Source of the DNA: Rhynochetos jubatus
Taxonomy: Eukaryota; Chordata; Aves; Eurypygiformes; Rhynochetidae
Direction of reading: 5' to 3'
Assembly: GCA_027574665.1 (NCBI GenBank)
Contig: CM050666.1
Coordinates: 4,278,001 to 4,342,000, forward strand
DNA length: 64,000 nucleotides
Shown here: positions 1-13,540 of the stretch, in pieces
How positions within the stretch are numbered: position 1 is the stretch's first letter
Layout of the letters: each line of letters begins with the position of its first letter
The notes under the pieces: generated by a model
What the model was told of the DNA's origin: nothing
The model's input: only the letters and a program-made list of their open reading frames with translations
Databases searched by the model: none
Translations under genes and position numbers: made by a program

Positions 1-3000
1 CACCTTCAGCTGCTTTGGAGGAGTCTACTGTGAGCACTTATCCCGTTCCTGCCGGGGGGAGACTCGTAGCCTGCGGAGATGATGGACAGTGGGTGCCATT
101 ACAGGGGGAAACATGAGGATCACCTCCAAGAGTTGGCCCAAACTGAGAAGCCCAGGTGCCTCTGTGCTCCCCTCCCACCACGATATCCCCGAGATAACAG
201 CGTTGCTCTCAGGGACGCATCCATCTCCTGTTTCTCGTCTGAGGCTTTGTGTAAGAGCTGGAGGAAGGGACAGGGCAGCTGATGTGAAAGAAGGAAAAAG
301 AAGTGAGAGAAAATAAATAACCCTCAAGAAATCCACTCCACGCAGATGGATGGTTTGTATTACAAGGAGATGAAGAACCTCCTCACGTGGTGTCAGCACT
401 TGGGAAATCTTTCCTCTATAAGTAGCGTTTGGGCAGGGGGGGATTAAAAAGAGTGTTTTGCCTTTTCAGCATAGCAAGCCTCAGTACTGGGATTTATCCA
501 CTCCATACCTGACACCTCTATCCCTGGGAGCACAAAGGGCTGAGGAGGTGCTTGCCTCTTCTCCAGGAGAGCAGACCATTTTCTGGGCGTTTAATCCCAT
601 GGGAAAGGGATGATGCTGCTCTGCAACCTGGTAACAAATTCATTAAGGTTGGCAGGTCAGGTGGTGCCAGTGCTGGGTTGCCAATACAGTCCTGTGTGGA
701 CCCTTTCCTGGGATGGACAATTCAGTCTTTAATGCCATGTCCGCAGCCCTACCTCTGTAAGCGCACAAGGGAAATGGGAATCAGCAACTGAGCCGCTTTT
801 TCCTGTTTCATGGCTGCCGTCCTCCTCGCTCCCTGCCAGTCTGGATGCAAAGGCTGAAATGTGAATCTCCGGTTGGTTTTTCTGTTGTATCCAGGTTCAT
901 CTCAAACTCTGATGTTTCTTTTCTCAGCTCCCTTAGGACATAAGGGGATGCTACTCCCAGACTGCCCAGTGAAAAAGAAAGATGGAAGTGTCTGCTCGTT
1001 TGGGCTATATATATATGAGAAATGGCTGGGAGCTGTACGTTTTTAGCAGGAGTTCCTTTTTTATGGCCTTTTGCATGTTCCAGCATTGCTCATGTCCATA
1101 GTAGCTGCTGACTGATGTCAGGGGGGGATCTCTGCTGGGTTTCCCCCCTGGTTGCAATCATGGGATGTCCCACAGTTCTCACATAAATTTAGCGATGGAG
1201 GCTGGATGCCTCTGCCCTGGAGGTCGCCTGGCCCAAAAATCAGTTGTTGTCCAGCATCGTGTACTCATCTATTTATACCACGGCTTTCAAGCGTGGCTTC
1301 GGGTACTCATGAAGTGTGTTTGTCCCCCTGGCTTAGACCTGTGAAAGGAACAAGGGCAATGGTCTTTCCTGGATGCGAAGATCAGATACGGCAAAACTCT
1401 GGTTCTGCCTTGGTGACTGACAAGTAAAATGCACATGGACCCAAGAAGTGTCCAGACAAGGGTCTGTCATTTGACCAAATCAATTGGGTATCCTGCCTGA
1501 AGTCAGCACAGAGACTTGCTTAGTTAATTTGCTTGATTAATTTCTGTGAACACAGGACAACTCCCTATTCCAGAGTCCTGGTGCAAAACTGAGCATTGCT
1601 TGGATGCCCTTTCGGAGGGTTTTCTGCCATCTCCCACTATCAGTTAACGGTTTTCAGGAGCGCACTTACGTTACCATTTCTTTGGGGTTTGTTTCATTCC
1701 CCACTGCACTGTTTCTAGTGGTAAAATCACTCAAATCCAGAAATCTCATGTACAGATCAAGATGATGTACTGGGGTTAGCACTGCTCGGTGCTCAGAGCT
1801 GCTTAGCAAAGCCCTGCTGTGTTATGTGCGTTTTGCTCTAGGATATTCATTTATTATTATTTCCTGTGAAAAATATATATCCTGATTCATCCCTGGCGTA
1901 CTTATAGCAGGGCGATCTGTGCGGATAAAACTTTAAAGTAAACCTGTCTTAAAACTCTCCCAAAAGTCTGGTGGTAGAATTTTTCTATTTGAAAATACTC
2001 ATGCCTTAAATTAGGGAATTTATTTAAGCACAGTTCTTAGGCTGTCCCTGCTGCAAGTGTTCATGCACCACTCACCTCTCTCAACCTCTGCAACCAGAGC
2101 CTCCGAGCTTTTCTTAAGAAGTAAATAGGAAAAAAAGCAGCAAGTGATCCCTGAGCTGAATCACAATGATACCGCTCCCACGCAAAGTGGGACAGTTTAA
2201 AAAAAAGGTTGCTTTTGTTTTAAGTGTAGAACCAGTCATAATAGGCACAACAGGGAAGTACTTAATAGGGTTTCAGCTTGCAAAACAGTAATTAGAAATG
2301 ATATTCCTCTGATTGCTCAAGGCTGCATTTGTGATAGGTCATTCCTCAATCGGGGCTGAATATATGTGATGTGGAGGCCCATACTTGCAACATTACAAGG
2401 CAGGCATGCTTTTCTTTAATCATTATTATTCCAGTTACAACCCGGATGAGTGATCCCAGCTGGTAGATAAGAATCAAACACACACAAATATGGCTCATCT
2501 TTCCTAACATATGGAAACCTGAATTCAGAAGTAGTCTCCATCTCAAACCCTGCTCACTTCCCACCCGCCCAGACAGTGTTTCTGTCCTGTTTCAGCTGTA
2601 GTTAGTTGATGAGCAACTATCTAACCCAAGCACAACTTCGTACTGGGTGTAGGGGCAGGGATAACTTTATTTATAAGGGCCAGGATTCTTGCCTGGCTCT
2701 TCCTTTCTCTGAGCTCAAGCTACAATCTTCTCCTGGCCAACTCAGAAACACGCCGTTTTCTATCAGCTCCTGCTTCCTCTTGATAGCAGCTTCATGTCCC
2801 AACTCAGGTATCCAAAGAGCTTTTCTTTGAATCCAAGGGAAAGCAGGTCATGCCTTTGTGAGATACTTCAAATACAAGTTTTAGATGGGATTCGCCTTCG
2901 TTTAAGTGGGGTTACCTGCGCGGTCAGAGCAGCGACAGGATGGGCTCGAGGCATGCATGCATCTTCCACATGTCAAAATACTTTCCCCTTTCTATGAAAA

Positions 3001-3650
3001 AGTAGAAGGGGTAGAAAAATCCCTGTTGAAGGGGAAGGGGTAACAATGTCTAATCACTGCAGAACCATCTTGAGCTAATTGAGTTTGTCTAAAATTCATC
3101 CAGCCCTTAAGGTTTAATAGAAGATGATGGTCTTAATGCATCACATGCCTTGGAGTAAATGGATACTCTGCTTTAAAGGCCCTGTTGATGTTATGTGAAG
3201 GGGAACAACAGTTGTTATGATTCTGAAACTCAGATTGAACCCAATTAATCAATGCTGAGATGATTTGAATCATGTGGCATGCATGGTCACCTCTCTGATA
3301 TTCTATCCTTATCCCTCCCTAGGCTGAGACATGATTGATGTCAACTGTACACCGAATTTTCAGGGGGAAGGCTGAGCCAAGTCATTTGGACAGAGAAACA
3401 AATTAGATCAAAAGTGTGATCCAGGGGAAAGGAGATCGATTTCAGAGCAGAAGCTTAAATTTCTTTTTATACTTTGGGTGCTCAGTCCGGGTACGCATGC
3501 CTTGGGGACTGCACTGAGCGCAGTGAGCGTGCGGCTGCGTGAGCACCGTCTCGGGGGTAGGACAGTTTAGCCAAGAGGTGACTACACATGCCTCGGTCAA
3601 AACCCAAAGCGCAAAACTCATCAGAAGGCACGTTTGCATCTTCGGGCAGC
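1..3650. other. Intergenic, no gene recognised
   Basis: Moderate-composition DNA with no reading frame longer than about 125 codons, and none with protein-like composition. No RNA gene or clear repeat is visible. The stretch 3040-3400 is AT-rich and is listed separately. Confidence 0.7.
3040..3400 (+). promoter_or_regulatory. Candidate conserved non-coding element
   Basis: AT-rich block with several homeodomain-type cores (GCTAATTGAG, CCCAATTAATCAATG) and no repeat character. Strand is arbitrary. Based on composition and motifs only. Confidence 0.2.
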
Positions 3651-4020
3651 TCTTCATGTAAAAATAATCTCCCAGCCATCCTCAGTTCTTAGGTTACAGC
3701 CAGCCGTGGTTACCTTGTGACTTTCCTTGGAGAAAACGGATCTGGAGGAGGGAAGGCGGGGGGGGAACACCGGGATTAGGCGCCCAGTGCCCGGGGTGGG
3801 GAGGCAGCTCCCGGCACCGCATTGCGCTCCCCACCTTTCGCTCACGGCTTTTACGCCTTTTCCAGCCTGCCAAGCCTTGGGAAGGCCGGGGGTTAACGCG
3901 GGGGGGAGGGGATATTTTTGATTTCTCCCTTTTAATTCCTTGGGTCTCTCCTCCTGGGTTACAACGAGCGGTGGGAGGACTGGCAGCTCGATCCGGAGGT
4001 TCCCAAGGACAGGGGGGTGG

Positions 4021-4204
4021 GGTTTGTTTTTTGTTGGTTTATTTTTTGTTTCTTTTTTTCGTCTTTTTTCTTTTTGGTTCTTTTTTTGTTTTCTTTTTGT
4101 GTCTTTTTGTTTGTTGGTTGGTTTGGAGGGGTTGGTTTGGGGTTATTTTAAATTTTTATTCTTATTATTTATTCTTTTATTTGGGTTTTTTCTTTGTTTT
4201 CCAG
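4021..4204 (+). repeat. T-rich (TTTG/TTTC) tract ending in TTTCCAG
   Basis: About 180 nt of T-rich low-complexity sequence ending in GTTTTCCAG at 4204, which resembles a strong splice acceptor. No exon can be recognised after it. Confidence 0.6.
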
Positions 4205-4977
4205 AAAAGGGGTTATCCCCCCCCAGTCTTATGCGACCGGTTTGCGGGATGAGCAAACTGCCCCGCGTGGGCACCCAGTTGTGCCCCAGATGAGGGTGTC
4301 CGCGGCCCCTCCCGGGGGAGCGGGGCGGGGGGTGCCGGCTGCCCGGCGGCTGCGGGAGCGCTGCCCCGCCGCATCTGGTTCCAATGCTGCGCTCGGTAGT
4401 TTTATTCCTACTCGGCAGTATAACATAAACTCTACTGTTACAGCAGTCCAGGGCCATCCCAGCTCCACTGGCAGCTTCACAAAAACTTGGGGATTGAAGA
4501 AATCTTGCCCAAACCCCTGCGATCTGAGCGGGGTGGGGGGGGGGGTTGTGCTGCAGCTCCTTGGCCCCTCTCAGGTCCCTGGTCCCCTCCGGAGGGATGA
4601 GCTGTTGACAGGACTCTCCGGGATGCTCTGGTACCCTTATCTTGTCCGAGTCCCATGACAGCAGCGGTATGTCAGATTTATTTCCTACAAGGAGCTAAAA
4701 TCACTTTCGCTTCATCCGATGTCGCCTGCGGGAAGTGGCGAGGGGGGGAGGACAGGGCCGGGAAGGGGGTGCCACTACCCCGCGGGGGCTGGGATCGGGC
4801 AGCGGCTCCGGAGCCTTCGAAAGGTGGAAACGAAGAAACCCCGAGGTCCCCGGCGCGTTCTTATTAAAGGGGTTTTAAAGCCTTTGCGTCCGCCAAATTT
4901 TCGGTGTCTGTCTCCAGCTCCTGGCGCTGGGAAGGCTGGAGGAAAGCGGGATGGCCATGCTGAAGTTTGCAGATGCT

Positions 4978-5560
4978 AGGAGCTAATTAATTATTTTGTT
5001 GAAAAATGGAGCTTTCCATAATTATTATTTTATGCGATTCCAGCTAATTTTGATTAAAGCGAACGTTGTAACAGTTCAATACAACCTCATCTCATCTCTT
5101 TAATAGCTTTTAGAGCGTCTGCGGGGGAAAGATACCTTAAGGAAGTTAAAGGATGTCAAGATTATTTTTCATTACTGCAGTTTTGTATAGTTAGAAAAGC
5201 AACAAATACTGTTAATCTGGTTCAGTGAGGGGGCAAAGCCTTTAACTACAGATTTTTTTTTACTCATTAAGTTCATTTGTGCAAAAACTCTTGTAATGTA
5301 CTTGCCTGTTTATACTACCTTTGCTCGTTTTCCTTTCTTTTTCTAACCCTCAATCGAAAAAAAATCACTGCTGCTGAAAATCGCTGATTATCCTGACACA
5401 TTTTTCCCCCCCAGTGGAAATGATGATGAGTTGAAGTACAGGGAATAGGAAATTCTGACGGGAGATCTATTGTTTTTAAGAAAGATCTGAACAATAAATG
5501 TCATGTAAGGCTCTGCGCGTGTGTAAGTGGTAATTAGAGGCTGTATAAATAGATGCACGT
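4978..5560 (+). promoter_or_regulatory. Candidate conserved non-coding element
   Basis: Abruptly AT-rich between GC-rich flanks, with CTAATTAATTATTTTG, CCATAATTATTATT, GCTAATTTTGATTAAAG and GGTAATTAG-type cores. Homeodomain-site density and composition suggest an enhancer; conservation was not tested. Confidence 0.3.
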
Positions 5561-6949
5561 AGGTATATGAGTAGTTTCCTTAAGTTTCCAGAGCTGGGCT
5601 ATAGATTATATTACAAACAAAAAAGAAATTCGGCTTTTTTTTTTTTTTTTTTAATGACAGCGCATAAACCCTTCCCACTTTCCTCAGCCTTTCCTGTCAA
5701 CCGCCCCGGAAAAAAAGGAAAAAAAAAAAACCCACCACGGGAAAAGTGTGCTGGGGGTGGGGGGGTGTTAAAGCGTTGCCTGCAGAGTTCGGATAGTTTT
5801 AATTCCACCAGCGGGGAGGAGGGACTGGGGCAAAGCCCACACTTTAATACCTGGGGAAGTAGCCGGGGGGGGGGACTCCTGACCAAGATGGGGTTTGGGG
5901 GGGAAATGCTGAATTCTGGGCTGAGTGCCAGGGTGGCACTTTTCTCCCTTTGCCCTGTTTGGACGGCTGCGGCGAGAGGGCTGAGCGGCGTGCGGGGGCT
6001 CTGTCCCCGTGCCCCCAGTGCTGTGCCGCTGCCCGGAACTTCCAACCCCACCGCCGGCATCACTCCTTCGCACCAAAAAAACCCTGCTTTTGTCTTAAAA
6101 ACCAAACCTCCTGCCTCAAAAAATAAACCAAAAATTAAACCCGAAACCCCAGCCCTCTGGCTGAGGGAACCGTCTCAGCCCGCATTTCCCACCTCCCGCA
6201 AGCTGCCCTGGGTTACTATCGATTTTATTCCTTGTCCAGAGCCTCCTACAAAATCGCATTTGCTGGGGTGTTTTTCCTCCGCTCAGCCTGCGTATTGTCA
6301 CTCAGCGGCAGAGCTCCCTCCATCCTACCTCCTTCTGTGTCCTTCCAGCCTAATTGTATTCCCAATTGCATTTGCTTTGATGGATTTACTTCCTTTTATA
6401 ATTTCCCAGTTATGGACCCTGGTTTTGCCTTCCCAACACTTAATCTGGAAAAAATGTCCCTTCTGCGTTCAACTCGAGGGGAAATAACTTGCTTTGAATG
6501 TCTCTGCTAGGATGTATCTAGGGGGTTTCCCCCTGTTTATCAGGCCTTGATGTTTTCCCCCTTCCCAGCGGTTTTGTTGTCTCTCTCCATCCCCTGGATG
6601 ATGTTTTTACATAGCCATAATGCCCAAAAAAAGGGAGAGAGCAAAAGCTGTGAAAGTCTTAAGGAGGAAAATGAGGAGAGTGTACGGGGAGACTGAGGCA
6701 GAGAGCAGATCCGCTGCCTGCACACAGGCAGGGCTTAGTGCGGGCAGAGCAGTGGCAAAACCGGGGCGACTCGGGTACCCGCTGCAGCTCTAATGTGGCT
6801 GCATACGCAGCTCCCTGGAGTGCTTAATGCATCAAACGTATTGTTATGCAGAGCAATGTAGATGGAGTGGGGGGGTGTGGGCTGTGCTCGCCCTGAGCGC
6901 TTAGAGGACGCGAAAATCCTGATGCAGACAGAACAGGTTTAGGAAGCAA

Positions 6950-7720
6950 ACAGGCAGCCGGGACTCCCTAGGCCGAAAGCCCAGGAGTCTGGGGGCTGGC
7001 AGCGGCCGGGGGTGCCCGGGGCTGCCCCGCCGGGCTGGGGGGAGCTGCCTGCGGAGGACCCGCGGGCGCAGCCGCCGCCTCCCCTCGCTCCCGGCTCCTG
7101 GAGCAGGTGGTACCCCGGCGGTCTGGGAACATCCCCGGGGCGAGTCCCCGGGAGCATCCCGAGATCGCGGCCTCTCTCCCCGGGCTGCCGGGAGGAATCC
7201 GCACCCCACCGCACGGGCGTAATGGAAATGGCTGGGGCGAGGAGCGGGCCGAAGAAATCGCTATCCTTCGGGACACGGATAATAAATCTCCCCTACCGCT
7301 GGTGCTGGCGAGCAGCAGGCCGGGCGCGGCGAGGCGCGGAGCCCCGCGGAGCTGGGTTAGCGGGGCAGCCGCGACCTGCCCGGACACGGACACCCTTCCC
7401 GGGCCGTGCGACCCTGCTGCCAGCGCGGGGGAGGCAGGGCCGGGGCCGCACGGCCCCGCGCAACCCGACGCTGGGGTTACGCTCCGCTCCGCGGGCAGGG
7501 GCGCACGCTGGGATGTTCGGAGGCCGCGCTGGAGCGGCTTTACGGGGAACTCTCCAGCCCTTGATGAGGAAGAGGAGCGCTTTGCTCTCGAGCGCCTGTC
7601 TGTGGGGCAGCCCCGGCGCTGCCTGCCCGCGGGTGGGTGCGCTCGGGGGGGCAGGACACGCGGCCTGGGGTATGGAGGGGGGTGGTCAACCCCTCCTTGT
7701 AAAAGAGCCAAGTGCCAAGG
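6950..7720. promoter_or_regulatory. CpG island
   Basis: Dense CG dinucleotides and high GC over about 770 nt, without a recognisable promoter motif or protein-coding exon. It may be an orphan island of the TBX3 domain. Confidence 0.6.
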
Positions 7721-8159
7721 GGCACCAAACCCTCATTCGTCAGGAAGGGACGCAGTTGAGGGGGAGGGAGTCCCCAGGGAAGGAGCCCTGGTTGTATGGG
7801 AGCAAGGGGCCGGCAGAGACCCCCGGACACGGCGGCCCCGGGCGGGGGGGGAGCGCTCCGCTCACCGCCTCGGAGGTCCATTTCGTTGACGTCCCTAAGG
7901 CGTGATAACCCGGAGATAGCGGTTCTTCTGCTGATCCCCACTCCCATGCGGGAGAGGGAGCTGGGGAGCGGTGTCGGGGGGACCCTGGAGCCCATTCGCT
8001 GTGGTGAGGGTGGGGATGCTGTGCTTGTGCCTCCTCGGAGCTGCTGCTTCTTTTCCTCTGCTTTTGGGAAGACGCTATTTCCCTCCTTTCCAAGCCCGTT
8101 TTAAACACTAACATTATAGGTCCGAGACCTTTTCTCTTTGGGGCCAGACGTGGGTTAAA

Positions 8160-8620
8160 CTGAGATCAGCGGCGGGAGGCCGGGGCTCGCCGGGGGTGCC
8201 CGGCAGGCAGTGCCGCCCGGCCCGGGGTGCCGGAGCCCATCGTCCTCCGCCCGAGCCCGCTGCCAGCTTCTCGCCGGCCCACGGGGGAAGGTTCCCCCCT
8301 CGCACAGCTGACAGCAGCCCCTGCGCGTCCCGGGGCGGGAGGAAAAGGCTCAAAGGATGCTCGGGTGGCAGTGACACGGGCGATGTGGCAGTGACACGGG
8401 TGGGTGCGGATCTCACCGGGGCTGGGACTCAAAAGCGGCAAAGAGCAAAACCAAAAAGCGGAGCTGAGGGGTGAGGAAGGGAGATGCGGTTGCTCCGCGG
8501 GCGGCTCGGGAGGAGGCGACGCCTCCGCAGGCGCGGAGCGGCTGGCCGCGGCCACGGGCGGCTCCCCGCGGGGGAAGGACCGGCAGCCCTCACTCGCCTG
8601 ACCTCACCAGCGGGAGCAGA
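8160..8620. promoter_or_regulatory. CpG island
   Basis: High CpG density. It contains a 15-nt direct repeat (TGGCAGTGACACGGG at 8366-8380 and 8386-8400). No exon recognised. Confidence 0.5.
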
Positions 8621-9719
8621 AAGAAGCCAAATATTTCCTTCTCTCTTTCCACGCGCGTCTCCCGTGTCCCGTGTGGTGAGCAGGGATGATTTGGGGCTCG
8701 GAGCGGGGTGCACCCTTGCGCCGGGGCTGAGCTCTGTACTTCCTCCCCCCGGTTTCACAGGTTCATTCGCAGGCGGGAGTGGGTGCCCCACGCATGAGGC
8801 TTGGGAAAAAAATGTACAAATCCCCTGGCACCATCCTTTCCCCCGGCCTCCCCCACCCACATACCGGGTGAGCAGCTCGGGCAGTGGCCAACCCACCCCC
8901 GGTGAGCTCACAAGGGAGAAAAGGGGTCGGGCAAAGGGGGGGCGAAAGGTTATTGGGGCAGGAAATAAATCCCAACACCCTGTTCCCCCCATGTCCTTTC
9001 TCCTGCCCAGTGTATCAACAACAACAATAATAGCCGGCCTGACACTCCAGCCGTTTGGGGAACAATCCTTTTAATCGGGGAATAATCCACGGGACACTTT
9101 AAAGAAAAGCTGGAGCATTAACCCTGTGCCCCAGTATAATTCTTCCAAGAAGCATCTGGTACTTATATCACAACACGGGATTAGCTTTCTCCTTGCAAGT
9201 ACACGAGATCAAAGGGGGTTTCCCGTGTTCTGTGGGACCTTAGCGAGGTGCCCCCTCCTCCTCCGTGTCCGTGGCAGGCGGTGTCCCCAGGACCCGCGTG
9301 GGTTCCTGCGGCGATTCTGCGAGGAACAAACAAACTCTGATGGGTCCGGCCGAACCTTCTGCTGCGGCAAAAGGGAGGATCAGGTCTTGTCTGGGTGAGA
9401 AAGGGGTGTTGGAATAGTTTGGGGGTTATTCCATCCCCTTCTGCGCCGCCAAGAGTCTCTTCTGGGCATCACGGCCCCAAATTTCGCAGCTCTCCAGCCC
9501 GGTGGTGATCGGGAGGGGGAGACCGGAGCAAGAGCTGCTCTTCCGCTGTCCTCACTCCTTGACTCATCCTGCTCCACCTCGGGTTTAGGCCTCACTGGTG
9601 TTCCTGGGCTGGGTCGTAAAAAGATTTACAAGACACTATTAAACCAGCAATAAAAACAATTAACTTTAATGGCACCTTGGTTGGGTTTTTCTCTCTCCTT
9701 TTCCCCCAGAGCCTGCAGC

Positions 9720-10230
9720 AGGCTGAGGGCACTGCGGGACCTGCCCGGTCCCCGCTGCCCGGGGACAGCAGCGCCTGCCCTGGAAGGGGTCCGGGGGAGG
9801 AAGGGGGCAACCGGCACCCAGCACTCTGCCTTGGGTGCCTGAGGAAGGGGAGTGGACTCGCACAGCCTGGATTTTCGGGAGGTTTGGGGTGTCTCCCCCT
9901 CCCGGCAGCCCCAAAGGAGCTGCTGAACGCTTCCCGCACCCCCGGCGGGACCTTCCCCCGCGCCCCGCGGCAGCCCCGCAGGGCGCTCCCGGCCCTTCCC
10001 GGGGGCAGGGATGGAGGAGGAGGAACCTGCTCCGTGCCCCGGGGCTCAGCCTTGCCCTGCCCGCCTGTCGGCAGCGGGGCCGCCGGGGTTGCCTCCCCCG
10101 CCGCGGGCGGGCAGCGGGGCCGCCGCTGCTCCTGCCCCGCATCCCCGGCCGAGGAGCTGCGGGGCGAGGCGGGCGGCTGCCGGCTCGAAACCTGCCCTTC
10201 GGGCGGGAGATGCTGCACTGAGCCTTCTCG
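9720..10230. promoter_or_regulatory. CpG island
   Basis: High GC and CpG over about 500 nt, with a sharp fall to AT-rich DNA at about 10300. No gene recognised. Confidence 0.55.
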
Positions 10231-10380
10231 GTCGAGCCCTGTGGAATACCCCGCGGTCCAGGGCTCCCTGCGTGGCCAGTCAGGCGTTTCTCTCTTTCAA
10301 ATAAGGGCTAAGAAACTGGAAACGTCAATGGTAGATATAAATCAGAAGTGGCCAGAGGATGAACGCTATCCAAAGTGAAG

Positions 10381-13300
10381 CAATTTAGTAAAATCATCTC
10401 TTTCTCTCAATCTTTCCTTCCCCTAATGAAAATTAAATTATTAGCCCGGCAGTATAAAGGATAGCACAGCACCGTGGGAGATGCTGTTTGGGGTGAGTTC
10501 ATTAGGTAGATGGCATAGAGAAAGATTTACAAAAAATACAAATAAAAATTGATGTCTACTTCTGCTGATCACCACGGAGGAGGGTATCTGTCAATGATAT
10601 GGTGGCGAATCTATTTCTTGTAATGACAGAAGAGAAAGCCTTCTTTTCTTGGAATACTTCTATATTGGTATTTGAACATCTGGACAGATTGTACAAAACA
10701 TTCTCTGAAAACAGTATTGCTTTGTTGATCTCAGAAGTTATTAAAAATAAAAGAGCTGGCAACAGAAACGAATCATAAAGTACATTTGGATTTCATATGA
10801 AATTTCCACCCCAAAATAAAACTAGTATTTTACAGAAGATGAGAGATCCCAACCAAGTTCGGCTACGTTAAAAAAATCAGCAATCAAATATTCCTAAATA
10901 ATCTGCTGCTCCAAAAGCTTTGCTGATGGAGAAAAAACCTGTTTGTAACAATTAAATCCCTCCTGGGCCCAGCTCAAGCAGCACCGCTGTAGTTGGCAGT
11001 GCCGACCCAAAGCCCTGGCCTTCCATCTAAGACCTCTCTGAACTGCGTTTTGGGAGGCTTCAGCCCCGAGTTCACCGGCGGGAGGTGGATAAGGAAGGCC
11101 TTGACAGGCGACAGGTTGACCCGGGTTGAAACCTTGCCTTAGCAGGGACACCCATACCCCTAGGATGAACAGGGACAACAATTGTCATCCGTTCATCCTC
11201 CTGCTTTTTAAAGCCCAGCCAGCTTAGTTCTCACGCTCTCAAACGCACAGGCATTTTATTAGCACACAGATGCCACCATGCAATTTGCTTTAGGTTTGCG
11301 CCTCGAGCTTGGCCTCTGTGCAAATGTCCAGAGAGAGAGAAGTATAATTATCCGGCTACAGCTCTGCTGACACAGAGGCAGGGCCACACGGACAAGCCGC
11401 AGCCTGTCAGCTGCTCAGCACTAACTGTCCGTGGGGCTGCTCTTAGCCCATCCCAAACGGAAAGTCACCCAGAGCAGAGCCATCTCCTTCCCTTTCACCC
11501 TGCATAACTTTTTCTGCCTTTCACCTTCCTAAAAATATTTGCCACACTTCAAAAATGCTTTGAACGCATCACGGTTTGCAGCACTCCGAAAGATCAGAAA
11601 TAGCTGGAGTGCAGCTTCTCTCTGGAGTAGACAAACCCTCCATCTTTGGCAGTTCCAACAACGTAGAAACCTTCTTCTGAAATGGGTGTATTAATTGCCT
11701 GCTTACTTATTTATTTTTTCTCTGGGTGCCCTTGCATTCTGTGTAGAGCAGAGGGCGGCTGCTGCAGTCAGCATCGTCTCGAGGCACTCCTCACGCCCAG
11801 GGAATAAAAGCACGGACAGGTAGTTGCATGCAATTAAACATCATGAGTTACCACTTATCAGTGGGGCTGCGTTAAGCAGCCAAGTGAGGGCTCTTGGCGT
11901 GCTCTTGCCCTGGCGATTTCCAACTCTGCCAGCCCTCTAACACTCTTCTTTTCCCCCCACTGGGTGTGGATCCCTGAGTTAGTGGTTTACTTGTGACAAG
12001 CAGTTTGTTTCCCAGTTACCTTTGCAAACCTCTTAGAAACCAGCTTTAGACTCCGAGGCTGGAAAATGCTGTCCTAGCTCCTGCCCGATACAAACAAAAT
12101 GAGCTTGCCCCGACTATCCGTAGGGAGCACGCACACAGGCAGTTAATGTGGTTCAGCTAACGAGCAGTAACTCGTTAAGTTTCAGTGACTTAGTCCTTTA
12201 TATTCGCCTGTCTATAAGGGAGACCACACAGAAGCAGAAAGAGCAGCCGGCTCTCTGTGGCCCTGCTAGCCAGAGTCAAGGGAGAGGTGATAATTATTTG
12301 TTTGAGCTCTCCTGTTTTAGGAGAGTTGCCGTTTGTTTATTTTTAAGCTGATCAGGAGTTGAACTGTGTTTGCCTTGTGGCTTTTAAGCCGGGCTGGTGA
12401 GAAAGCAGAAGCATCGCTGATGGAGGCTGTGGATGGCCTTTGAGCAGTGCAGCAGGGCGAGGAGTGCATCGCAGAGGATGCACGGGATGCGGGGATAGGG
12501 CTGCTGTGGGAGTCGTTTGGGAATCTCGGCTAATGGTAATTGTGCCTCAGAGGTGTCACACGCAGGGCTGTCGGCAGGGTGGGGAAGACAGGCACTCTTG
12601 ACAGCTGTCTCTCTAGCGGGAGAGGGATTAGGGGATGGTTTTATGGTATTTAGGCACCCTCCTCCCCTAACTTCACAACAGATAGCTAAAGGGTAAAAGA
12701 AGTGCTCTGTTTCCTCGCACTCCTGTCACTGGAGCTCTCAGCAAAAGGGAGACAAAGCCCAAGCTTATCTCCTAAGCGTTTTCCACCACCTTGCTTAGCT
12801 CTTTGGTTTCTCCAATTCCAGTTGTAGGCCCCCTAATTCTCCTCCGGCATTGTAGATGCAGCTGAAGACAGGGCTGGGCACTTTGCAAGACCCATAAATG
12901 GAGAGACCTTGCAGCTGTCCCCATCTCCCACTACAATGTAGGGATGTACAGAGTTGCACACAGTAGGTCAGGAAAAAGCTGAGCATTGAAGCTGTGGAGC
13001 AAGCGCACAGCTGCTCCTCGCTAGCAGGACACTAGAGGTTCTCTGTCACCAGCCCAGTGCTTCTGCTGGTAACTTGAGCCCAAAACTTTCTTATCACCTC
13101 CCACGGGAAGGCAATAGCAGCGTCATACATAACTCCTTGGGGCAGGAGAAAACAACGTTGAATTGCTACTTTAAAAAGCCAGTCGCAGATATGCTTTTCT
13201 GCTTTTCCTTTGCTGGTTATACAAGCACTACTTAGGAAAAAAAAAAAAGGGAGACAGACTTGAAACAACCGCACTCCACTGGAAGAGCGTGCGTGTGAGA

Positions 13301-13540
13301 TATGGAGTAGATTACAGCTTGACATGGCACGTAAAAACACTCTTTCCTTTTAACACCTTTATTGCGAGTTTTAAAGGGTAATCAAAATATGTTCTTAGCT
13401 GTTTGCCTCTATGCTATAAAAGGACACTCATACCTGTGAAATCTTATGACCTACAAATAGTAAAAATTGTGTGGTTTTCGTGCCAGTGACCTTTTGAGTG
13501 AGGCTACATAAATAAGATGTAAGCAAAGCATGTTGGAGAT
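10381..13540. other. Intergenic, no gene recognised
   Basis: AT-rich to moderate composition. 10390-10560 and 11240-11360 contain homeodomain-type cores (AAATTAAATTATTAGC, GTATAATTATCCG). An AGGTGTCACA string at 12551-12560 resembles a T-box half site. No reading frame worth calling. Confidence 0.65.

Larger units (their letters stand above)
3651..10380. other. GC-rich intergenic block with CpG islands
   Basis: Mostly GC- and CpG-rich, densest at about 6950-7720, 8160-8620 and 9720-10230. A T-rich tract (4021-4204) and an AT-rich block (4980-5560) interrupt it. Long open frames here (up to about 300 codons) exist in several frames at once and are Pro/Gly/Arg/Ala-rich, as expected from stop-codon scarcity in GC-rich DNA. 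No gene recognised. Confidence 0.7.

Noticed and set aside
5567..6487. 306-codon + strand frame
   Set aside because: Low-complexity Lys/Pro/Ser composition crossing poly-T and poly-A runs, no recognisable domain, and a competing frame on the other strand.
7012..7905. 297- and 260-codon frames in overlapping registers
   Set aside because: CpG island with few stops in any frame; the Gly/Pro/Arg/Ala-rich translations resemble no protein I know.
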